Assembly (NCBI RefSeq): GCF_027587025.1
Contig: NZ_JAPPTI010000008.1
Location: 62,001-126,000, forward strand
Direction: 5' to 3'
DNA: 64,000 nt
Origin: Vibrio sp. LaRot3
GTDB lineage: Bacteria > Pseudomonadota > Gammaproteobacteria > Enterobacterales > Vibrionaceae
Below, in pieces: positions 17,370 through 26,555 of this stretch. A program made the position numbers and the translations under genes. The notes under the pieces were generated by a model. That model was not told the origin of the DNA. It ran no database searches and saw only the letters and a list, made by a program, of their open reading frames with translations. Positions within the stretch are counted from its first letter, which is position 1, and each line of letters starts with the position of its first letter.

Positions 17370-19718
17370 ATGAAAACCATCAAAAACCTCGCTCAGTATT
17401 ATGTTGATTTGCTCGTCAAGTTGGGCATCTTACGTTTTTCTATTCTTCTTGCTCTTGCGCTGGTGGCTTTAGCGGTTGTCGTTCAAGTTGGGATCACCTT
17501 GGTTCTCAGTGGCAAGGTCGACAATATCGATATTGTTCGTTCCGTTTTCTTTGGTTTGATTATCACCCCTTGGGCGGTTTACTTCTTATCGGTGGTGGTT
17601 GATCAACTGGAAGAGTCTCGTCAGCGTCTTTCTAAGCTGGTTTCTAAACTCAAAGACATGCGTTCTCGTGACCAAGAGCTCAACAACCAACTGCAACAAA
17701 ATATCACCAAATTAAATCAAGAAATTGAAGAGCGTATTAAAGCGGAAGAAGCGCGTGAAGAAGCGATGAAAGATCTCGAAAATGAGGTTTATCAGCGCGA
17801 ACGCACACAAATGGAATTAGCTGAGCGAACGGCGTTACTGCGTTCATTTATTGATGCCTCTCCAGATTTGATTTACTACCGCAATGCAGAAGGGGTGTTT
17901 TCGGGTTGTAACCGAGCGATGGAAGAGCTAACAGGACGCAAAGAAGCGCAATTAGTCGGCTTAACTCCATGGGAAGTTTACAGTAAAGAAGTCGCTCAAC
18001 AGATTGTGGAAACCGATGATGCAGTGTTCTCAGACAATCAAGCGCTAACCTACGAGCAATGGCTAGAATATCCTGATGGCCGTAAGAGTTACTTCGAGCT
18101 GCGCAAAGTGCCATTTTACAGCAAAGATGGACGCCATCTAGGTTTGGTTGGTTTCGGTCGTGATATTACTGAGCGTAAGCGTCATGAAGAGTCATTAGAA
18201 AAAGCCAGCCGGGATAAAACCACCTTCATCTCAACCATTAGCCATGAATTAAGAACACCGCTTAACGGTATTGTTGGTTTGAGTCGCATGCTGCTAGATA
18301 CCCACATGACTGATGAACAGCGTAAACACATGCAAACGATTAATGTCAGTGCGGTGACATTAGGCAATATTTTCAACGATATCATTGATATGGATAAGTT
18401 CGATCGTCGTAAGTTAGAGCTTTATCCTGCGCCATTAAACTTTGATGAGTTTGTGGTTGAGATTGAAAGTCTGTCTGCCTTGATGGCGGAGCAGAAAGGG
18501 CTGCGTTTTGATTTAGAACGTTTGACCGATTTCCCGCATGCCATTGAAGTGGATGCCACTCGACTGCGCCAAGTACTGTGGAATTTGATCAGTAATGCAA
18601 TGAAGTTCACCAAAGAAGGTGGGGTGGTGTTATCAGTCAGTGCTGAGGTTGAAGATGACTATGCTCATATCACCATGGAAGTTGAGGATACCGGTGTCGG
18701 TATTCCTGAGTCCGAGCTCGATAAGATCTTTGCCATGTATTACCAAGTCAAATCCGGCAAGGATAACTTACATGCCGTTGGTACTGGGATTGGCTTAGCG
18801 GTATCGAAGCAGCTTATTAATATGATGGATGGGGATATCCATGTAAGCAGTGAAGAAGGCTTTGGTAGTACCTTTACGGTGACCATTCGAGTGCCAGTTG
18901 GTGAAATTGAGCAGCCTAAAGTGGTTGAAGCCAATATGAACTTATCATTGCGCATCTTTATGGTCGAAGATATCGAACTTAATGTGACGGTTGCTCGTTC
19001 ACTGTTAGAAAGCCTCGGCCATCAAGTGACTGTAGCGATGACGGGGCAAGAGGCGATTGATCTGTTTGACCCTCAACAATTTGATTTGGCTTTCTTAGAC
19101 ATTCAATTGCCGGATATGACAGGCTTCGATGTGGCTGCTTACTTCCGTGAACATTATTCAGAGTTACCACCTTTGGTTGCCCTTACCGCAAATGTACTTA
19201 AGAACAAGCAAGAGTATTACGAAAAAGGGATGGATGAAGCGATCAGTAAGCCTCTTTCTCTTGCTGCCGTGCAGGAAGTGTTGAGCTTGGTCTCTGACGG
19301 CGAAGCAGAAGCGCAACCGGAGGTAGCATCCAAAACAGGGGAGAGTGATAATAGGGAAGTATTCCAACGTTTATTGGATCTAGAGATGCTTGAGTCTTAT
19401 GTGGGTATCGTCGGGACTCAACCCGTTTATGACAGTGTTGAGATGTTTGAGGACATGATGCCTGATTACATTGAGTTACTCGATTCCAACATGACCGCGA
19501 AAGATCAAGAAGGCATAGTCTCCGAAGCGCATAAAATTAAAGGCGCAGCGGGTTCAATTGGTTTAAAACACATTCAAAGCGTAGCTCAGAAGGCTCAGTC
19601 GCCAAATCTACCGGCATGGTGGGAGAACATCGATGACTGGGTTGAAGAAATTAAGAATGAGTATCTACATGACATTGAGATACTCAAAGATTGGTTAGAA
19701 ACCGTTAAATCATCCTAA
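17370..19718 (+). CDS. arcB: Aerobic respiration sensor histidine kinase ArcB
   Basis: ArcB reads the redox state of the quinone pool and phosphorylates ArcA through a His-Asp-His relay. The 782-aa sequence has two N-terminal membrane segments (about 22-47 and 57-78), a coiled linker, a PAS domain (about 155-270), HisKA with H292 in STISHELRTPLNG, an ATPase domain (N-box WNLISNAMKFT; GTGIGLAVSK), a receiver with D577 in AFLDIQLPDMTG, and an HPt domain with H721 in EAHKIKGAAGS. Redox Cys180 is present in FSGCNRAM, but E. coli Cys241 is replaced by Tyr241 (GRKSYFELRK). GGAGC precedes the ATG. An 81-bp gap separates it from the GGDEF gene. Confidence 0.97.
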   Translation: MKTIKNLAQYYVDLLVKLGILRFSILLALALVALAVVVQVGITLVLSGKVDNIDIVRSVFFGLIITPWAVYFLSVVVDQLEESRQRLSKLVSKLKDMRSRDQELNNQLQQNITKLNQEIEERIKAEEAREEAMKDLENEVYQRERTQMELAERTALLRSFIDASPDLIYYRNAEGVFSGCNRAMEELTGRKEAQLVGLTPWEVYSKEVAQQIVETDDAVFSDNQALTYEQWLEYPDGRKSYFELRKVPFYSKDGRHLGLVGFGRDITERKRHEESLEKASRDKTTFISTISHELRTPLNGIVGLSRMLLDTHMTDEQRKHMQTINVSAVTLGNIFNDIIDMDKFDRRKLELYPAPLNFDEFVVEIESLSALMAEQKGLRFDLERLTDFPHAIEVDATRLRQVLWNLISNAMKFTKEGGVVLSVSAEVEDDYAHITMEVEDTGVGIPESELDKIFAMYYQVKSGKDNLHAVGTGIGLAVSKQLINMMDGDIHVSSEEGFGSTFTVTIRVPVGEIEQPKVVEANMNLSLRIFMVEDIELNVTVARSLLESLGHQVTVAMTGQEAIDLFDPQQFDLAFLDIQLPDMTGFDVAAYFREHYSELPPLVALTANVLKNKQEYYEKGMDEAISKPLSLAAVQEVLSLVSDGEAEAQPEVASKTGESDNREVFQRLLDLEMLESYVGIVGTQPVYDSVEMFEDMMPDYIELLDSNMTAKDQEGIVSEAHKIKGAAGSIGLKHIQSVAQKAQSPNLPAWWENIDDWVEEIKNEYLHDIEILKDWLETVKSS

Positions 19719-19758
19719 TATTACCGATATAACAATCAAGCATTACGAAGGTGACGTC

Positions 19759-20205
19759 ATGAAAAAATTTGCAGCAATCTCACTCGGTATAGCCTTGTTA
19801 GCTGGTTGCTCTTCGCCACAAGTGGGCTGGGAGCAAGATAATCAAATCATGGTTGCGCAAAACAGCGTTGAGCTAAAGAGCAACTTGTGGCTAAACAAAA
19901 TGCCCACCATAGGTGAAGTGCAAGATCAGACCTTACACGGCGCTTTGTATCTTGAGTCCAATGCCGCGCTACCGGCGGAGCTGATGGTACAAAGTATTGC
20001 GATTCGTCAGGGAGGCGAAGAGTGGTTGATTGATGGCGATCTGCTTGAGTTAAGAACACACAGTGAAAACCAATGGGAGATCGCATTTGTTTGGCAGTTC
20101 TCAGTTGACCCAGAGCAACCAGTTGATGTCGCAGTGATGCTGAATAATGGCGAGCTCGAAGAGTGGTTAGTAGAAAAAAGTGTTGTGATTGACCAAGTAT
20201 ATTAA
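19759..20205 (+). CDS. Small lipoprotein of unknown function
   Basis: This 148-aa protein has a typical lipoprotein signal with lipobox LAGC (Cys17) followed by SSP. The rest is soluble with no cysteine and no motif that I recognise; alternating hydrophobic stretches such as WEIAFVWQFSV suggest a beta-rich fold. It lies 40 bp after arcB and is followed by a strong terminator, so it may be the last gene of the arcB transcript. No function can be assigned from sequence. Confidence 0.8.
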   Translation: MKKFAAISLGIALLAGCSSPQVGWEQDNQIMVAQNSVELKSNLWLNKMPTIGEVQDQTLHGALYLESNAALPAELMVQSIAIRQGGEEWLIDGDLLELRTHSENQWEIAFVWQFSVDPEQPVDVAVMLNNGELEEWLVEKSVVIDQVY

Positions 20206-20233
20206 TCAACAAAAAACTTAATTAGTTGAATTT

Positions 20234-20263
20234 AAAGCCAGTTAGTTATAGCTGGCTTTTTTA
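20234..20263 (+). terminator. Rho-independent terminator
   Basis: AAAGCCAG, a 10-nt loop, CTGGCT and then TTTTTTATT form a standard hairpin with a T-run 29 bases after the lipoprotein stop codon. It probably ends the arcB-lipoprotein transcript. Confidence 0.85.
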
Positions 20264-20416
20264 TTGCCCAAATAAATGCTTGGAAACATGCTTATTTCCA
20301 AGAGGAATATTTTATAAATAGCGGTTATGGTTAGTTACTTTTAGGTTAAAAAAATGTTTTTAGCTTTTGCGTGAATAAGTGGTTGAATATTATTCGCCGT
20401 TGCATAAAATTTAACC

Positions 20417-20432
20417 ATGAGCTCAGGCTCAT
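20417..20432 (+). promoter_or_regulatory. Short hairpin upstream of the small ORF
   Basis: ATGAGC-tcag-GCTCAT is a perfect 6-bp stem with a tetraloop, 47 bases before the start of the 40-codon ORF. It may be an operator or a leader hairpin. The flanking DNA (20264-20416) is A+T-rich and shows no other gene. Confidence 0.3.
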
Positions 20433-20478
20433 AACCCACCAAATTTTATTGGATTTTTAGATTGCTAGGAGGCGCACA

Positions 20479-20601
20479 ATGAAACAGTTCATCGTTATCA
20501 AACACGTTAGTGCGTCTGTCGATCCTATGGCCCTACTAGGTGCTGCTTTGTGCAGCCCCGCTGTAAAAGCCGATAGTAAAGATACCCAAGCAACCTACTG
20601 A
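20479..20601 (+). CDS. Candidate small protein (40 aa)
   Basis: An ATG preceded by a perfect AGGAGG ribosome site at 8-nt spacing opens a 40-codon frame ending in TGA. The peptide starts MKQFIVIKHV and contains ALLGAALCSPAVKADSK, which resembles a short signal peptide with a possible AxA cleavage site. It lies between the arcB-side terminator and the DUF1127 gene on the same strand. I recognise no homologue. The ribosome site is the main evidence; conservation in other vibrios would be decisive. Confidence 0.5.
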   Translation: MKQFIVIKHVSASVDPMALLGAALCSPAVKADSKDTQATY

Positions 20602-20708
20602 TCCGTTATCCAATTTTAATTGGCTGCGGAGAAAGGCAGCCGATTGAGTCCGAAATTTTATCTTCGACTGTCTTTTTCCCAGTAAATCGTACTAACTGGA
20701 GAAAAACC

Positions 20709-20960
20709 ATGAGTCACTCAATTTATCTAAAACTAGCTACAGTCCTTGTTAAAGCAGATATCCGCCGTGAAGAGAAAGCATGGCAACGTAAAGTTCGCCG
20801 CAGTTCTTTTGATATTCCATGGGGTAACGAGCACTTGCTGCGCGATATTGGTCTCGATAACGAAGGTCGTCCTTTGAATAAGACCATTACCCCAGAAGTA
20901 AAAGTTGAACGTCGTTTACGTCATCTTCGTCGTGTTTTAACTTTGCGAATACCAACGTAG
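20709..20960 (+). CDS. DUF1127 domain protein
   Basis: This 83-aa basic protein contains the DUF1127 (YjiS-like) core NEHLLRDIGLDNEGRPL near residues 40-56. DUF1127 proteins in other proteobacteria have been linked to RNA turnover and to phosphate and carbon metabolism, but the biochemical role here is unknown. The N-terminal part is helical and rich in Lys and Arg. GGAG precedes the ATG. The preceding 107 bases follow the candidate 40-aa ORF, and the two may share a transcript. Confidence 0.85.
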   Translation: MSHSIYLKLATVLVKADIRREEKAWQRKVRRSSFDIPWGNEHLLRDIGLDNEGRPLNKTITPEVKVERRLRHLRRVLTLRIPT

Positions 20961-20996
20961 CTAATAGGGGGAGCATTGCCTGCTCCCCCCAACTTA

Positions 20997-22031
20997 TTAA
21001 GGGCAAGGATTGGAGTAAGTGGTCCCAATTGCTTGCATCTCAGATAACAAATCATCACTTAAATTTACTGAAATACTGTCGATATTGGCTTTAAGCTGTT
21101 CCATGGTTGTCGCGCCAATGATGTTGGAAGCAACAAATGGGCGTTGATTAACAAAGGCTAAAGCCATCTGTGCTGGGTCTAATCCATGCTGATGGGCCAA
21201 GTTGACATAGGCTTCTGTCGCTGCGACACCTTGTGGAGTGAAGTAGCGAACGAAGCGTTCAAATAAGGTACAGCGAGCGCCTTTTGGTCGCTGACCATTG
21301 AGGTACTTGCCAGATAAGCAGCCAAAGGCAAGTGGCGAATAAGCCAGTAATTCAACACCTTCGTAGCGGCTAATTTCAGATAGCCCGACTTCAAAACTTC
21401 GGTTGAGCAAGTTGTAAGGGTTTTGAATAGAAACGATACGTGGCAGCTCATGTTTTTCCGCTAGCTTAAGGAGCGACATTACTCCCCAAGGCGTTTCGTT
21501 GGACACCCCAATGTAGCGAATCTTTCCTGCTTTTATCAGTTCAGCTAACGCTTCAAGCGTTTCAATCAGCGTTACTTCATGTTGTTCGTCATTGTAGGGG
21601 TAGTTCAATTGGCCAAAGGTGTTGGTTTGACGTTGCGGCCAGTGAATTTGGTAAAGGTCGATATAGTCAGTTTTGAGGCGTTGCAAACTATCGTCTATCG
21701 CAAGATGAACATTGCGGCGGTCTAAGCTCATGTTTTCACGAATATAAGGTACGTTACGAGGGCCAGCAACTTTCGTCGCGAGAATGATCTTCTCACGTTT
21801 ACCTGATTTTTCTAGCCAGTTACCGATGATGGATTAAGTAGAACCTTGTGTTTCTGGTTTCGGAGGTACAGGGTACATCTCCGCAGTATCGATGAAATTC
21901 ACTCCCTGCTCGAAGGCAAAATCGAGCTGGCTAAACGCTTCGGCTTGAGTGTTTTGTTCACCAAATGTCATTGTTCCTAAACATATTTTGCTCACTTCTA
22001 AGTTTGAGTGAGGCAACTTGTGATAAAGCAT
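20997..22031 (-). pseudogene. tas: Aldo/keto reductase Tas, interrupted by an in-frame stop codon
   Basis: Both segments align with Tas over its full length. Residues 1-65 run from the ATG at 22031 (MLYHKLPHSNLEVSKICLG, then MYPVPPKPETQGST) to a TAA at 21836-21834. The same frame then continues as SIIGNWLEKSGKREKI through to the normal C-terminus at 20997, 344 codons in all. E. coli Tas has Glu just after the equivalent QGLT, so a single GAA-to-TAA change explains the break. There is no insertion, deletion or frameshift. An internal restart at Met (21731) would lack the N-terminal part of the NADPH barrel and is unlikely to work. It is a recent pseudogene or a sequencing error. Confidence 0.9.
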
Positions 22032-22165
22032 AACCCTTCCTTGTTATTGAGCTAATTATTTCAATATACGGGATCATTTAGGATCAAGGGAAGAGGTTGC
22101 GGGCAAAGATCTTTAAGCACGGTCTATAATTAATCTCTACAGCAAAGAAAATGCTGGGGGAAGCA

Positions 22166-22477
22166 ATGAAAATAAAGCAGTTAGATATGTGGATTCATGG
22201 TCACCATAAGCAGAGTTATCAACCGCCAAAAGTATTTGTGATTAGTTGTTCTGACCTTTCTCGCTACTTACTTGCGGTGGAATTTAAGCACAAGCTTGAG
22301 CCGATAGTGTTAGATGATGATCCCATTTATTTTGAGTCTTTAGATAAAGTAAAAGATGAACTCTTAAAACTTGGCGTCGAGCGCGCTTATCTACGTTTGC
22401 ACAATGCTTATGATGAATGCGGATCAGGTGATGGACCGTTGTATCATGATATTGAAATGTCTCTGACGACGCATTAA
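22166..22477 (+). CDS. DUF6482 family protein
   Basis: I chose the ATG at 22166 ([13 protein letters not shown]) rather than the one at 22151 because GGGGGAAG lies just before it. The product is 103 aa, soluble, without signal peptide, and resembles the small uncharacterised DUF6482 proteins of vibrios and relatives. Features include [12 protein letters not shown] and a C-terminal YDECGSGDG. Its stop codon overlaps the mutH stop codon on the opposite strand by two bases. Function unknown. Confidence 0.75.
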   Translation: MKIKQLDMWIHGHHKQSYQPPKVFVISCSDLSRYLLAVEFKHKLEPIVLDDDPIYFESLDKVKDELLKLGVERAYLRLHNAYDECGSGDGPLYHDIEMSLTTH

Positions 22478-23139
22478 ACGAAGTTTTGCTCTAGGATAGT
22501 GGCGGTAAACTGAGTGCGCAGATAAAAGCCTCGTGGAAGGGTTTTGATCATTTTACCACTTGCCCCGTAGGCATCGGTCAAAACTCGGCTGTTGGCCGCT
22601 TTTGGGCGTAGTTGCAGCACTTCACCATGACGAGCTGTGATTTGCTCAACTTGGCCGAGTACGATCAGTTCCATGAGCTCTTCCCAGTCGGTTTGCAATT
22701 GCTTTTCCTGTTCTTCAGTTGGTGACCAAATGAGAGGAGAGCCAACGCGCCTTTCGGCTAATGGAATTTCTCTTTCTCCTTCCACGGGTACCCACAAAAC
22801 TCTCGATAGCTTATTGCGAACATGGCTAGTTTGCCAAGTTAAACCATGCACTCCGGTCAGCGGCGCAACACAGACAAAAGTTGTCTCTAACGGCTTTCCC
22901 GTATAGCTAATGGGGATGGTCTTTAGCTCTATGCCAAGTTGCTCGAAATCTTGTTGTGGTTTACTGCCCGCGGTCGCCCCTAAATGCCATTCCAATAGTT
23001 GCCCAACCCAGCCTTTATCGCGGCGAAGATCCGGTGGTGTTTCCATTCCTGCTTCGTCAGCGAGTTCTTTGAAAGTAATCCCTGCGATTTCTCTGGCACG
23101 ATCGAGTAGTTCTTGTTCTGACTGAGGTTCGGGTTTCAT
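22474..23139 (-). CDS. mutH: DNA mismatch repair endonuclease MutH
   Basis: MutH nicks the unmethylated strand at hemimethylated GATC sites after activation by MutS and MutL. The D-x6-E-x-K catalytic set is intact in [10 protein letters not shown], with D64, E71 and K73 counted from the ATG used here. I prefer the ATG at 23139 (MKPEPQ, 221 aa) over an upstream in-frame TTG at 23148, because family members of this length start there; neither has a strong ribosome site. The gene is convergent with the DUF6482 gene. Upstream lies the DnaA-box cluster. Confidence 0.96.
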   Translation of the reverse strand: MKPEPQSEQELLDRAREIAGITFKELADEAGMETPPDLRRDKGWVGQLLEWHLGATAGSKPQQDFEQLGIELKTIPISYTGKPLETTFVCVAPLTGVHGLTWQTSHVRNKLSRVLWVPVEGEREIPLAERRVGSPLIWSPTEEQEKQLQTDWEELMELIVLGQVEQITARHGEVLQLRPKAANSRVLTDAYGASGKMIKTLPRGFYLRTQFTATILEQNFV

Positions 23140-23759
23140 TGCAAACAATAGAGTTGGTTGAGATGGCTTTATTGTAATGAATTACTGGAAAATATCGACT
23201 CGCGGATCTTTTAAGCGATATGCCTAAAAGATCATCATTCAACGGTTATCCACAGGTGATTTGTCTAAATCCACGAAATTTGTGACTAATGTATGTATTT
23301 ACAGGGGTTTTGGAGGTGTGTTCAGTCTTAATTTGGCCATCTGTATAAAAAATATCACTTGTTAGTGTGGATAAATACAACTTGGTGGATCTTTGACCGA
23401 TCTGTATTTTCGTCTGCTTGCCGATATATTAGAAAAGAGTGTTTTCGTGTTTTATTGATTTAAGTTTATGTATTTTATGGTTTTAATTGTATTTATTTAG
23501 ATGTTGGTTTTACTCTATTAGGGCGGTTGTGCGATTAATGATCGCTTGCGGGATGCTTTTTCACATAGTTATACACAGAAAAGGTGAATAAATGTGGCTG
23601 ATGTCTCATTCTATTGTGAATAAACTGCTTTGTGGTTAATAGTTATCCAAATGAGTAATATTCGGTGATAATTTCTGCGTTAGTCACATTAGTAAGTTTG
23701 CTCCGGTTGGGGATATGTGGAAAAATTACCGCAATTAAGAATTTATTAGAGGTTGGCCA
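23140..23759. other. DnaA-box cluster between mutH and rppH (DARS2-like candidate)
   Basis: This 620-bp gene-free, A+T-rich region holds six matches to the DnaA box TTWTNCACA: TTATCCACA at 23246-23254 (+), its complement at 23366-23374 (-), TTTTTCACA at 23557-23565 (+), TTATACACA at 23569-23577 (+), the complement of TTATTCACA at 23615-23623 (-), and the complement of TTTTCCACA at 23716-23724 (-). Near matches occur at 23631-23639 (-) and 23643-23651 (+). Two are perfect strong boxes. E. coli carries DARS2, which regenerates ATP-DnaA, next to mutH. The boxes are seen directly; the DARS2 role is inference from position. The mutH and rppH promoters must also lie here. Confidence 0.65.
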
Positions 23760-24278
23760 GTGATAGATGGCGATGGTTACCGCTTAAATGTGGGAATTGT
23801 AATCTGTAACAACCATGGTCAGGTCTTCTGGGCAAAAAGATACGGACAACACTCTTGGCAGTTTCCGCAAGGCGGAATCGATGAAGGCGAAACGCCAGAA
23901 GAAGCCATGTATCGAGAATTATACGAAGAGGTTGGTCTTACTAAAAAAGACGTAAAAGTTGTCGCGACGAGTCGCCATTGGCTGAGATACAAATTGCCAA
24001 AGCGTTTAGTGCGCTGGGATTCAAAACCAGTTTGTATCGGCCAAAAACAGAAATGGTTTCTACTGCGATTAGATTGTGATGAATCTAAAATCAATATGCA
24101 GCGTGGTAGTTCCCCTGAATTTGATGGTTGGCGTTGGGTCAGTTATTGGTATCCAGTGCGTCAAGTAGTCTCTTTTAAGCGTGATGTATACCGCCGCGCG
24201 ATGAAAGAATTTGCCTCAATGGCAATGCCATTTAAAGAACGTCGAGCGAAAGGCAAGCGTAAGCCACGAAGAGGTTAG
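23760..24278 (+). CDS. rppH: RNA pyrophosphohydrolase RppH
   Basis: RppH removes pyrophosphate from the 5' end of triphosphorylated transcripts and so starts RNase E-dependent decay. The Nudix box lies at residues 38-60 ([12 protein letters not shown], then RELYEEVGL) with the catalytic Glu residues intact. The 172-aa length fits the family. The start is GTG at 23760, preceded by AGAGG; the protein then reads [14 protein letters not shown] as in other RppH proteins. The C-terminus is very basic. ptsP begins two bases after its stop codon, an arrangement also found in E. coli. Confidence 0.97.
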   Translation: MIDGDGYRLNVGIVICNNHGQVFWAKRYGQHSWQFPQGGIDEGETPEEAMYRELYEEVGLTKKDVKVVATSRHWLRYKLPKRLVRWDSKPVCIGQKQKWFLLRLDCDESKINMQRGSSPEFDGWRWVSYWYPVRQVVSFKRDVYRRAMKEFASMAMPFKERRAKGKRKPRRG

Positions 24279-24280
24279 AG

Positions 24281-26527
24281 ATGCTTTCTCAACTAAGGGA
24301 AATAGTTGAACAGGTTTCCAAAGTCGATGATGTCCACCAGGCATTAGACATTTTGGTTAAACAGACGTGTCTCGCCATGAACACAGAGTGTTGCACCGTT
24401 TATCTTGCAAACGAAGAAATGCAGCGCCTTGAGTTAATGGCCACTCAGGGTTTACGTTTTAAAGGCAAAAAAATCCACATTAACTTCAGCCAAGGCTTGG
24501 TCGGTTTGGTTAAACGTACCGCTGAGCCTTTGAATTTAGCTGAAGCCTCCAAACACCCTAATTTTAAGTATTTCTCCCAGCTCGGAGAGGAAGTGTATCA
24601 AAGCTTTCTCGGTACTCCGATCATTCACCGTAAGCAAGTACTTGGCGTACTCGTCGTCCAACAAAAAGATCCTCGTCTTTTTGATGAGATGGAAGAGTCT
24701 TTTTTGGTCACGCTTGCTGCTCAGATTGCGGTGATCATTGCCCATGCTCAAACTCAAGGGCAGTGGCGATTAGAGAAAAAACAACAGGCTATTAAAGGGA
24801 TTCCAGCGTCATCGGGTGTCGCTATTGGTCAATTTTGGTGGGATGATACTCAACCAGAGCTGACCGACATCTACCCTGCGTCCACCCTGAATGTGGAGCA
24901 AGAGCAAGAATGGTTGCTATTGGCCATTGAAGCGGCATTAGCAGATTTTCGCCGGATGCGTAAAAAGCTTGATAGCGAAATCAATAAAGATGCGCTCGCA
25001 ATCTTCGACTTGTTTACTCACCTACTCAACGATCCTATGTTGCGTAAAGATCTTAAGGCGCAAATTCAGAAAGGGGATCGTGCTGACTGGGCTATCAGAC
25101 AGGTTGTTGAAACCTACTCAAACCGTTTTGCTCGAATGTCAGATGTGTATTTGCGCGAACGTGCACAAGACATTCGTGAGTTAGGTCAGCGGCTGCTTTA
25201 TTTTTTGCATAATACTGAAAACGAGCAACCTAAATTCGACAAGCCAGTGATCTTAGTGGTTCGAGAACTCACCGCAACCTTGCTAGCATCGATTCCCAAA
25301 GATCAATTGTTGGCGGTAATCTCTTTAGAAGGGGCGGCTAACTCTCATGCGGCTATTTTGTCGCGCGCATTAGGCATTCCTGCGGTGATGGGTGTAACGC
25401 TTAATCTGTCGAATATCAATGGTAAGCGCGGCGTCGTTGATGGGTACAGCGGGAAGATTTTGGTTTCGCCAAATCGTCAATTGCTCAAAGAGTATCGTGC
25501 TTTAGCAGACGAAGAGCGTGAGCTGGCGACCATGGTCAATCAGCGCATTGAAGAGCCTGCTTTTACCGCCGATAATCAGCGTATTGAAGTGTTACTGAAT
25601 GCGGGTTTAAGTGCCGATGCCAATATCGCTGTTAACCAAGGGGTTGACGGGGTAGGCCTTTATCGCACCGAAATTAGCTTTTTGCTGCAGCACCGTTTCC
25701 CATCAGAAGATGAGCAAACTCAGCAGTATCAATCGGTACTCAATACTTACCCAGATAAAAGAGTGGTGATGCGTACCCTCGATATCGGTGGTGATAAGGC
25801 GTTACCTTATTTGCCTATCGAAGAGGACAACCCATTTCTTGGTTGGCGTGGTATCCGTTTTACGTTAGATCACCCGGATATCTTTTTGATGCAGATCCGC
25901 GCGATGCTCAAAGCCAGCTCGCAAACCCAGAACTTAAGCATATTGCTGCCAATGGTGTCTGGTGCTCAAGAGTTGGATGATGCCATTGCATTGATTGATC
26001 AGGCTTATCTGGAAGTCTCACAAGTTGATGAACGAATTGTTCGCCCTCAAGTCGGGGTGATGATTGAAGTGCCTTCGATGCTTTATTTGCTGCCGCTCAT
26101 TGCCAGTAAAGTCGATTTTGTTTCTGTGGGAACTAACGACTTAACTCAATACCTATTAGCGGTTGACCGTAACAATGCTCGAGTTTCGGATGTTTATGAA
26201 TCGATGCATCCGGCAGTGATCATGGCGTTGAATCATATTCATCAATCTTGCCAGCAGCTGAATATCCCAGTTTGTATATGTGGTGAGCTAGCCGGTGATC
26301 CGATTGGTGCTTTGCTTGTGGTTGGGCTAGGTTATCGCAGCCTGAGTATGAATACCTCAAACGTGGCGAAAGTAAAATACTTGCTACGCCATACAAGCAG
26401 TGAAGAATTAAAGCAGCTTGCTGACAATGCTCTGATGCAACCTTATGGCAAAGATATTTATACTATGATGCAAGACTTCTTCGAACAAAAAGGCCTTGCA
26501 GGCTTTATTCGAGCAGGTAACAAGTAG
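24281..26527 (+). CDS. ptsP: Phosphoenolpyruvate-protein phosphotransferase PtsP (EI-Ntr)
   Basis: PtsP is the first enzyme of the nitrogen-related PTS: it autophosphorylates from PEP and passes the phosphate to NPr (PtsO). The 748-aa sequence has an N-terminal GAF domain (about 1-165), the PTS EI N-terminal and swivelling domains with phospho-histidine H356 in GAANSHAAILSR, and the PEP-binding barrel (GVGLYRTE, MRTLDIGGDK, VGTNDLTQYL, and CGELAGD with its Cys). Its length and active-site position match E. coli PtsP. It is in one operon with rppH. Confidence 0.97.
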   Translation: MLSQLREIVEQVSKVDDVHQALDILVKQTCLAMNTECCTVYLANEEMQRLELMATQGLRFKGKKIHINFSQGLVGLVKRTAEPLNLAEASKHPNFKYFSQLGEEVYQSFLGTPIIHRKQVLGVLVVQQKDPRLFDEMEESFLVTLAAQIAVIIAHAQTQGQWRLEKKQQAIKGIPASSGVAIGQFWWDDTQPELTDIYPASTLNVEQEQEWLLLAIEAALADFRRMRKKLDSEINKDALAIFDLFTHLLNDPMLRKDLKAQIQKGDRADWAIRQVVETYSNRFARMSDVYLRERAQDIRELGQRLLYFLHNTENEQPKFDKPVILVVRELTATLLASIPKDQLLAVISLEGAANSHAAILSRALGIPAVMGVTLNLSNINGKRGVVDGYSGKILVSPNRQLLKEYRALADEERELATMVNQRIEEPAFTADNQRIEVLLNAGLSADANIAVNQGVDGVGLYRTEISFLLQHRFPSEDEQTQQYQSVLNTYPDKRVVMRTLDIGGDKALPYLPIEEDNPFLGWRGIRFTLDHPDIFLMQIRAMLKASSQTQNLSILLPMVSGAQELDDAIALIDQAYLEVSQVDERIVRPQVGVMIEVPSMLYLLPLIASKVDFVSVGTNDLTQYLLAVDRNNARVSDVYESMHPAVIMALNHIHQSCQQLNIPVCICGELAGDPIGALLVVGLGYRSLSMNTSNVAKVKYLLRHTSSEELKQLADNALMQPYGKDIYTMMQDFFEQKGLAGFIRAGNK

Positions 26528-26555
26528 CCTACCTAAGGTTAGATAAGGAAAAAGA

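Noticed and set aside
21834..21836. Programmed read-through or recoding at the tas stop codon
   Set aside because: The codon is TAA in an ordinary context, with no frameshift signal. A mutation or error is simpler.
23140..23759. DnaA-box cluster as the chromosome origin oriC
   Set aside because: None of the genes that usually flank oriC (mnmG, mioC, rpmH/dnaA) is near, and there is no obvious A+T-rich 13-mer unwinding array. A control site is more likely.
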